Below are positions 7,291 to 11,491 of a stretch of DNA of 11,491 bases, piece after piece. Each line of letters opens with the position of its first letter. Within the stretch, counting starts at the first letter, position 1. The DNA is from Pseudomonadota bacterium. Its GTDB lineage: Bacteria; Pseudomonadota; Gammaproteobacteria; Steroidobacterales; Woeseiaceae. The position numbers and the translations under genes were made by a program. The notes under the pieces were generated by a model. That model saw only the letters and a list, made by a program, of their open reading frames with translations, ran no database searches and was not told the origin of the DNA. Where the stretch lies: contig JAKSCZ010000591.1 in assembly GCA_022360335.1 (NCBI GenBank), forward strand, positions 1-11,491. Reading direction: 5' to 3'.

Positions 7291-7662
7291 ATGGCCGAAT
7301 TGTTCATGACGCTCGTCGTACTCGCCGGCGTTGCCGCGTTCTTCATCAGCCGGTTCAAACGCGAAGCCCGCAAGATGCAGGCGCTGCTCGAACGCGGCGA
7401 GATCGCGAAAGCCGAGATCGTCGAGGTGAAACGGCAGCGCCGCTCGCGGATTCACGACGACTACTTCGTCGCCTACGCGTTCTCGACACGCGACGGCCGG
7501 CGCCACACGCAGCGAAACCGTGTGACGCCGGGCGATTTTCAATGCTACGTTGAAGGCGAGAAGATCGACGTCGTCTACGACCCGCACGACCCGGCCGTCA
7601 GCATGATCAAGCTGACGGTCGACGAGGCGCGCCGCGCCATGAGCCGCTCGGCGATCAGCTGA
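7291..7662 (+). CDS. Small membrane-anchored protein resembling DUF3592
   Basis: The 123-aa protein begins with one hydrophobic helix (about residues 4-20, ending before a basic SRFKREARK stretch). A soluble domain follows with the pattern RGEIAKAEIVEVK, then YFVAYAFSTRDGR, then GEKIDVVYDPHDP. That order (a strand with AEIV, a Y-x-F-x-x-x-D-G segment, and a closing V-x-Y-D-P-x-x-P) is typical of DUF3592 proteins, which have no settled function. The gene begins only 2 bases after the lipoprotein stop, and its GGAG (7282-7285) abuts that stop codon, so translation is probably coupled. Topology by the positive-inside rule puts the domain in the cytoplasm. The gene is real on context; family assignment is moderate. 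Confidence 0.83.
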   Translation: MAELFMTLVVLAGVAAFFISRFKREARKMQALLERGEIAKAEIVEVKRQRRSRIHDDYFVAYAFSTRDGRRHTQRNRVTPGDFQCYVEGEKIDVVYDPHDPAVSMIKLTVDEARRAMSRSAIS

Positions 7663-7667
7663 ACAAC

Positions 7668-7675
7668 GAGGAGGG
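7668..7675 (+). promoter_or_regulatory. Strong ribosome binding site of the CsgG-like gene
   Basis: GAGGAGGG lies 6 bases before the ATG at 7682 in a 19-base gap. It is the best Shine-Dalgarno match in the window and suggests this protein is made in larger amounts than its operon neighbours. Confidence 0.65.
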
Positions 7676-7681
7676 AACACC

Positions 7682-8575
7682 ATGAAAAGACTGTTACCTG
7701 CGATTACGGCAATCATTGCATCCGGGCTGTCGTTCGTCGCCGTCGCGGACGTCGAGGAGCCGCCGATTCCGTCGTGCGAGCGGCCCTATGGCACGGTCGC
7801 GCTCAGCGAAGCGTCGGGGGGCGCCTGGTGGCAAAGCTACGACCTCGAAAACCCCGAGGCGCTGATCAAGTATTACGTGACCGAGTCCGGGTGTTTCACG
7901 CTCGTCGATCGCGGCGACGGGCTGCAGATGGGCATGAACGAGCGCGCGCTCGGCCAGTCCGGCGAGCTGTCGGTCGGTTCGAACGTCGGCTCGGGCCAGC
8001 TCACGGCCGCGGATTTCTTCCTCGTGCCCGACCTGATTGCCGACGACGACGACACCGGAGGAAGCGGCATCGCCGGAGCTCTCGGCGGCAGGATCGGCGG
8101 GTCGCTCGGCGGAGTCATCGGCGGCGTCAAGACCAGCAAACTCGAGGCCGACACGATCCTGTCGCTCGTCAACTCGCGAACCGGCGTGCAGGTGACGACG
8201 GCCCGCGCCAGGGTGGAGAAACGCGATGTGTCGTTCGGCGTCGGCGGCCTGCTCGGTGCGGCGGCCGGCCTGGGCAGCTACCAGGACACCGAAATCGGCC
8301 GCGTCATCGCCTCGGCCTATGCGGCTTCCTATACCGCGCTGGTCGAGAAAGTCCAGGCGTCGGGCGGCGCGCTGACCCGGTCGGACGCACCGGCCGAGGC
8401 CTACACCATGGCGATAGACACCGACATGTACACGGGGCCGGCTCGCGGTGAGGCCGTGCGTGCCCTTCGCGAGGGAATGATGGTCTACCCGACCGGAAAC
8501 CGGCAGGGCGCGTTCCTCGAGGTCAAGGACAAGTTCGGAACGCTGGGCTGGGTGTCTGTCGAGGACCTGTTGTAA
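7682..8575 (+). CDS. Exported CsgG-like protein with glycine-rich segment and C-terminal SH3-like domain
   Basis: The 297-aa product has a signal peptide (MKRLLPAITAIIASGLSFVAVA, cleavage expected after Ala22). The mature part follows the CsgG-family order: GCFTLVDRGDGLQMGMNE (70-87), a sensing strand ADFFLVPDLI (110-119), then ADTILSLVNSRTGVQV (156-171) and a C-terminal helix GRVIASAYAASYTALVEKV. CsgG is the outer-membrane secretion channel of curli; relatives occur in many envelope loci. Two things differ here. There is no lipobox cysteine at the cleavage site, and residues 126-148 form a GxxxG-rich stretch where the family has its membrane-spanning part. Residues about 241-297 look like a bacterial SH3 domain (MYTGPARGEAVRALREG, then GWVSVEDLL), which would suit peptidoglycan binding. 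It sits between two membrane-protein genes and overlaps the next start by one base. The CsgG relation is likely but remote. Confidence 0.8.
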   Translation: MKRLLPAITAIIASGLSFVAVADVEEPPIPSCERPYGTVALSEASGGAWWQSYDLENPEALIKYYVTESGCFTLVDRGDGLQMGMNERALGQSGELSVGSNVGSGQLTAADFFLVPDLIADDDDTGGSGIAGALGGRIGGSLGGVIGGVKTSKLEADTILSLVNSRTGVQVTTARARVEKRDVSFGVGGLLGAAAGLGSYQDTEIGRVIASAYAASYTALVEKVQASGGALTRSDAPAEAYTMAIDTDMYTGPARGEAVRALREGMMVYPTGNRQGAFLEVKDKFGTLGWVSVEDLL

Positions 8576-9945
8576 TGAACGACGATCGATTTTCCGCCCG
8601 CATTGCATTTCTGGTGCTGCTCCTGGCGTCAGCCGCGGTTTCGGCACAACCTTTCACGCTCGACGAGAACATCAAGCCCCTCAAGCTGACGCTGAAGGAC
8701 GATCCGAACTACGAAGGCATCCAGTTCACGTCGGCCAGCGGCACGATCGGGAGTACGGCGAGTTATCTGTTCGCCAACACCTTCAGCCCGCAGCGCGTCG
8801 TCGTCGCACAGCTCTTTTCCATCGCGGCCGAACAACCCGCCACGCTGACGGTCGTCAAGGAACTCTGGACGGAGCCGGGCCGCTCCTGTACGACCGATGC
8901 GGCCGGAGTCTGTGACGTGAAGTTTCGCACCAGCGGCGACGCCGGTTTCAGGATCAACGGCGTCACGGGCAGCAAGTGGCGCCTGTTGCTGATGGTCAGC
9001 CCGGAGATCCCCCGGGAAGTGATGATGCCCTCGCCGTTCTTCGAGGCCGACAAGGCCGACGCGGCGCGTCTCGAGCACGGCGGCACGCTGGCCGCGCCGG
9101 CGTCCGGGTCCGATCGACCGGCCGGGGCGGAGAGCGGGGGCGGCGACGCGCTGGTCTGGATCGGGGCCGCTGCCGTCGTGCTGCTCGCGGTCATCGCGGT
9201 GTTGCTCGCCAGGCTGCTCGGCAGCCGGAATCAGTCGGCGGCCGGTGCGTTACTGCCGTTGTTCACGGCACTTGCGCTCCTGTTCGTCGCTGCGCCGGAG
9301 CCCGCCGTTGCAGAGGACCCGGTCGAATCGGATTCCGAGTCCATCGACGTCGACCTCACCGAGTTGAACGAGGAGATCGAGGCTGAAGCCAAGGCCCGGG
9401 AAGAGGCCAGGAAGCAGATGGAGAAGGCGGCAAAACGCACCCAAACCGCGCTGAAGATACTGATGGACGCGAAGAGCGCCTACGACCGGTGGTTCGGCGA
9501 TCTCAGCAACTGCGCCGCGATGAGTAACCCGGCCGGCGCGCCGCGCATACCGTCGTTCTGCGCCGGCGATCCGCGGTGCCAGGGTTGTTACACTGTCGCG
9601 AGGACGGATTTCAACGAGGTGCGTGGAGTCTTCGAGCAGCTTCGCATCATCTACAGCTGCAACAAGAAGGCGATCGACGCGGCGATCAAGTTCGGCGACA
9701 GCGCGTCGGGCGTGCACGGCGTGACCGGCCTGGCCTGGCAGACGATCAAGCTGGACATCGAGGAGTCCGTCAAGGGGCTGAAGAAGGCGTACGACGACAA
9801 GTACCTGGAGCTCACGCAGAAACTTCACGACTCGATGATCGAGATCGCCCGATGCGAGGCGAAGTGGGGCGAACCGGACTGGTACGACCGCTTCGGCTAC
9901 GTGTACTTCGAATTCATGGCCGACAAGTACAAGCGGTCGGATTGA
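8575..9945 (+). CDS. Unrecognised two-helix membrane protein with cysteine-rich extracytoplasmic domain
   Basis: I do not recognise this 456-aa family. Visible parts in order: signal peptide 1-24 (cleavage after SAAVSA); an extracytoplasmic beta-rich region 25-185 with a possible C105/C113 disulfide around a TDAAG turn; a Gly/Ala-rich linker; a first transmembrane helix about 192-214; a short basic loop (LGSRNQ); a second hydrophobic helix about 222-240 ending in an AVA-ED site that looks like a second signal peptide; an acidic, coiled-coil-prone stretch 250-300; and a helical C-terminal domain with six cysteines (313, 329, 335, 338, 362, 427). Both large domains should therefore face the periplasm, where the cysteines could form disulfides. 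The start codon overlaps the CsgG-like stop (TAATG), with GAGGA at 8561-8565. It could be a scaffold or partner of the CsgG-like protein; that is inference from coupling only. Confidence 0.82.
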   Translation: MNDDRFSARIAFLVLLLASAAVSAQPFTLDENIKPLKLTLKDDPNYEGIQFTSASGTIGSTASYLFANTFSPQRVVVAQLFSIAAEQPATLTVVKELWTEPGRSCTTDAAGVCDVKFRTSGDAGFRINGVTGSKWRLLLMVSPEIPREVMMPSPFFEADKADAARLEHGGTLAAPASGSDRPAGAESGGGDALVWIGAAAVVLLAVIAVLLARLLGSRNQSAAGALLPLFTALALLFVAAPEPAVAEDPVESDSESIDVDLTELNEEIEAEAKAREEARKQMEKAAKRTQTALKILMDAKSAYDRWFGDLSNCAAMSNPAGAPRIPSFCAGDPRCQGCYTVARTDFNEVRGVFEQLRIIYSCNKKAIDAAIKFGDSASGVHGVTGLAWQTIKLDIEESVKGLKKAYDDKYLELTQKLHDSMIEIARCEAKWGEPDWYDRFGYVYFEFMADKYKRSD

Positions 9946-9953
9946 ATGCCAAC

Positions 9954-9960
9954 GAGGAGA
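9954..9960 (+). promoter_or_regulatory. Ribosome binding site of the LolA-like gene
   Basis: GAGGAGA lies 5 bases before the ATG at 9966, in a 20-base gap after the preceding stop. It fixes the start; the frame stays open upstream, but only as an overlap with the preceding gene. Confidence 0.6.
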
Positions 9961-9965
9961 ACAAG

Positions 9966-10847
9966 ATGAAATCAGTGTTTGTGGCGGCGATGATTGCCGC
10001 ATTGCTCATGACCGTCGATGAGAGCCGCGCCGAATCGGCGCAGGATATCCTCGACGCGGCATGGGACGCACAAATGGAACGCTGGAAAGGGCTCGATTCC
10101 TATCTCGTCGTGCAGTCGGCGATGGGCATCGCTTCGAAGCAGTACTTCGTGCGAACGAATCTGGTCGATGCCGCGGGCAAGAGCCGCATCCTGTTCCTGC
10201 CCGCGCCCGATGCCGGCCTCAGGTCCGGGTGTGTAAAACCGTATTCGCCGGACGGCGAGTCGCAGGGCCGCGGCGACACGTCGGCGGAATACCTGTCCTG
10301 GTTCATGGACAACGCGGAACTCGTCGGCGAGGAATCGGTCGACGGTCAGGCCACGTGGCGGTTGCGCGCGGAGGGCCTCGACCAGTCGCAGGCGTTCGAC
10401 CAGGGAGAAGCGTCGATCGACTCGATGACGATGTGGATGAGCAAGGACGCGTATCTGCCCCTCAAGATGCGCATGGAGGGCGCCGCCTTGGTCGAAGGGC
10501 AGTCGCGGCCGGTCAAGATCGATACGCATGCCTTCGATTTTCGCCGGGTGCCCGGCAGCCGGCTCGTGGAGCCGTTCCGCCGGACCGTGAGCATCAGCGG
10601 CATCGCGGCGGGAATCGATCCGGAGCAGATGGCGGAAGCCAGGAAAGCGATGGCGGAGTTCGAGAAGGAGCTCGCCGACATGCCGGCGTCCCAGCGCGAG
10701 ATGATGAAATCGATGATGGGCCCGCGCATCGAGCAGATGCGAAAGATGGCCGCAAGCGGTTCGTTCGACTCGGAGATCCTGATCGAGTCGATCACGCCGA
10801 ACCCGGAGGCATTCGGCGAGCGCGTCGTCGCCTGCGACGCGAGCTGA
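9966..10847 (+). CDS. Periplasmic LolA/LolB-fold-like protein with Met-rich helical insert
   Basis: The 293-aa product has a signal peptide (cleavage expected after SRA at residue 22). The mature part begins with a helix (AQDILDAAWDAQMERWKGL) and continues in paired strands: SYLVVQSAMG, KQYFVRTNLV, SRILFLP, ATWRLRAEG, MTMWMSKDAYLPLKMRMEG and a late VKIDTHAFDFRRV. This helix-then-half-barrel order with an x-W-x-S-x-x-x-x-L-P-L-K-M turn resembles the LolA/MucB/RseB-type fold, which binds lipids or lipoproteins in the periplasm. Residues about 218-262 are a helical insert rich in methionine (9 Met in about 40 residues). C89 and C290 could pair. It is last in the tight series of envelope genes and could carry or sense the lipoprotein encoded upstream, but this is inference. 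Fold-level call only. Confidence 0.78.
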   Translation: MKSVFVAAMIAALLMTVDESRAESAQDILDAAWDAQMERWKGLDSYLVVQSAMGIASKQYFVRTNLVDAAGKSRILFLPAPDAGLRSGCVKPYSPDGESQGRGDTSAEYLSWFMDNAELVGEESVDGQATWRLRAEGLDQSQAFDQGEASIDSMTMWMSKDAYLPLKMRMEGAALVEGQSRPVKIDTHAFDFRRVPGSRLVEPFRRTVSISGIAAGIDPEQMAEARKAMAEFEKELADMPASQREMMKSMMGPRIEQMRKMAASGSFDSEILIESITPNPEAFGERVVACDAS

Positions 10848-10925
10848 TCGCCACATAAGCGGTGGGTGACCGGCGGCAACAGGCGATACAATAGCCGCTG
10901 ATCCTGGAGACCGCCGGAAGCCATT
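10848..10925 (+). promoter_or_regulatory. Intergenic region with putative promoter of the PPK2 gene
   Basis: TACAAT at 10887-10892 is a one-mismatch -10 hexamer 34 bases before the GTG start. GTGACC at 10866-10871 is a poor -35 at 15 bp. CCGGCGG (10870-10876) and CCGCCGG (10911-10917) are perfect inverted copies around it, without a following T-run, so they do not look like a factor-independent terminator. GGAAG at 10916-10920 is the ribosome binding site. Confidence 0.42.
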
Positions 10926-11491
10926 GTGTTTGAAGCCGCCGAACTCGGCCAACGCGTCAGCAAGGCCGAATACAAGGAACGCGCCCTCGCCTTGCGCGCC
11001 AGCCTGCTGCAGCTGCAGTACCGCACGCTCGAGCTCGGCCGTTTCCCCGTGATCGTCGACTTCGCGGGTGTCGACGGCGCCGGCAAGGGCACGACCATCA
11101 ACCTGCTCAACAAGTGGATGGACCCGCGCTGGATCCGTGCGATCGGCTACCGGGAGCAAACGGCCGAGGAGCGGGCAAGGCCGCAATTCTGGCGCTACTG
11201 GCGGGACCTGCCGCCCAGGGGACGCACCGGCCTGTTCCTGAGCGGCCGCTATTCGGGCGTGCTGCTCGAACGCGTCTACGGCAGGCTGGACGACGGCGAA
11301 TTCGACGACCGCCTGTCCGAGATCATCCGTTTCGAGAACACGCTGGCCGATGACGGCGCGCTGATCCTGAAATTCTGGATGCATCTCAGCGAATCGGCGC
11401 AGAAGGAGCGGCTCGAGACGCTGTCGGCCGATCCCATGCTGAGCTACAAGGTCGCCGACAAGGACTGGCGCAACCACGAAAACTACGGCGC
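10926..11491 (+). CDS. Polyphosphate:AMP phosphotransferase, PPK2 family, N-terminal part (runs off right edge)
   Basis: The frame from GTG at 10926 stays open to the edge (188 complete codons). The opening FEAAELGQRVSKAEYKERA, the Walker A motif GVDGAGKG (48-55) followed by TTINLLNKWMDPRWI, then RPQFWRYWRDLPPRGRTGLF, YGRL and DDGALILKFWMHLS match the N-terminal domain of the two-domain PPK2 class II enzymes. These transfer phosphate from polyphosphate to AMP to make ADP in the cytoplasm and are usually about 500 residues long, so more than half is missing here. The GTG start fits both the family's usual MFE opening and GGAAG at 5 bases. Its own promoter and housekeeping role suggest it does not belong to the envelope module. 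At 105-111 it has LSGRYSG in the Walker B region, without the Asp seen in single-domain PPK2 enzymes. Confidence 0.9.
   Translation, partial: MFEAAELGQRVSKAEYKERALALRASLLQLQYRTLELGRFPVIVDFAGVDGAGKGTTINLLNKWMDPRWIRAIGYREQTAEERARPQFWRYWRDLPPRGRTGLFLSGRYSGVLLERVYGRLDDGEFDDRLSEIIRFENTLADDGALILKFWMHLSESAQKERLETLSADPMLSYKVADKDWRNHENYG

Noticed and set aside
7682..10847. Curli operon
   Set aside because: Only a remote CsgG-like protein is present. There is no curlin repeat protein and nothing resembling CsgB, CsgE or CsgF, and the CsgG-like protein lacks the lipid anchor.
4154..10847. Type VI secretion accessory cluster, suggested by the EcfK/PknS precedent
   Set aside because: No Tss, Hcp, VgrG, ClpV or sheath-like gene is in the window; an OmpA domain alone is not evidence.
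10870..10917. CCGGCGG/CCGCCGG inverted repeat as a transcription terminator
   Set aside because: The 34-base loop is long and there is no T-run after the second arm; it also encloses the promoter-like TACAAT and the second arm abuts the next ribosome binding site.
9972..11477. A 501-codon open frame on the minus strand across the LolA-like and PPK2 genes
   Set aside because: It crosses two well-supported + strand genes and the promoter gap between them, and shows no motif or signal of its own.

Overview
The window looks like chromosomal DNA of a high-GC Proteobacterium, most probably a gammaproteobacterium. The support is a two-domain-type polyphosphate:AMP phosphotransferase, a TIGR02999/PF07638-type sigma factor paired with a TPR-bearing Ser/Thr kinase, an OmpA-type lipoprotein and a LolA-like periplasmic protein. 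The genus cannot be called from sequence reading alone. I see no RNA gene, insertion sequence, CRISPR array, integrase or attachment site. Coding density is high and all large genes but the first lie on the + strand.

Layout. (1) 1-456, minus strand: the N-terminal 152 codons of an unrecognised soluble protein that runs off the left edge. Its putative promoter lies at 493-498, inside a 9-bp inverted repeat. (2) 651-4048: an ECF-like sigma factor whose stop overlaps the start of a 944-aa Ser/Thr kinase (ATGA). The kinase has a cytoplasmic catalytic domain, one transmembrane helix and a long C-terminal TPR array that should lie outside the cytoplasm. (3) 4154-10847: five closely spaced genes whose products are all predicted to be exported or membrane-anchored. 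They are a 1044-aa lipoprotein with nine carboxypeptidase-regulatory-like domains at an almost exact 81-residue period and a C-terminal OmpA peptidoglycan-binding domain; a small membrane protein resembling DUF3592; a CsgG-like protein with a C-terminal SH3-like segment; a two-helix membrane protein with a cysteine-rich C-terminal domain; and a LolA-like periplasmic protein with a methionine-rich helical insert. (4) 10926 to the right edge: the start of a PPK2-family polyphosphate:AMP phosphotransferase, probably a separate housekeeping unit.

How it may work together (inference). The sigma factor lacks the usual acidic DAED motif of region 2.2 and has Cys-Thr-Thr-Glu there instead. In the described EcfP/PknT (Vibrio parahaemolyticus) and EcfK/PknS (Xanthomonas citri) pairs, a sigma factor with this kind of change works with a neighbouring Ser/Thr kinase, and phosphorylation of a threonine activates EcfP. 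The simplest reading is an envelope-sensing sigma/kinase switch placed next to, and possibly controlling, a cell-envelope module that spans peptidoglycan and outer membrane. I do not recognise the five-gene envelope module as a named system; it is the best candidate here for something undescribed.
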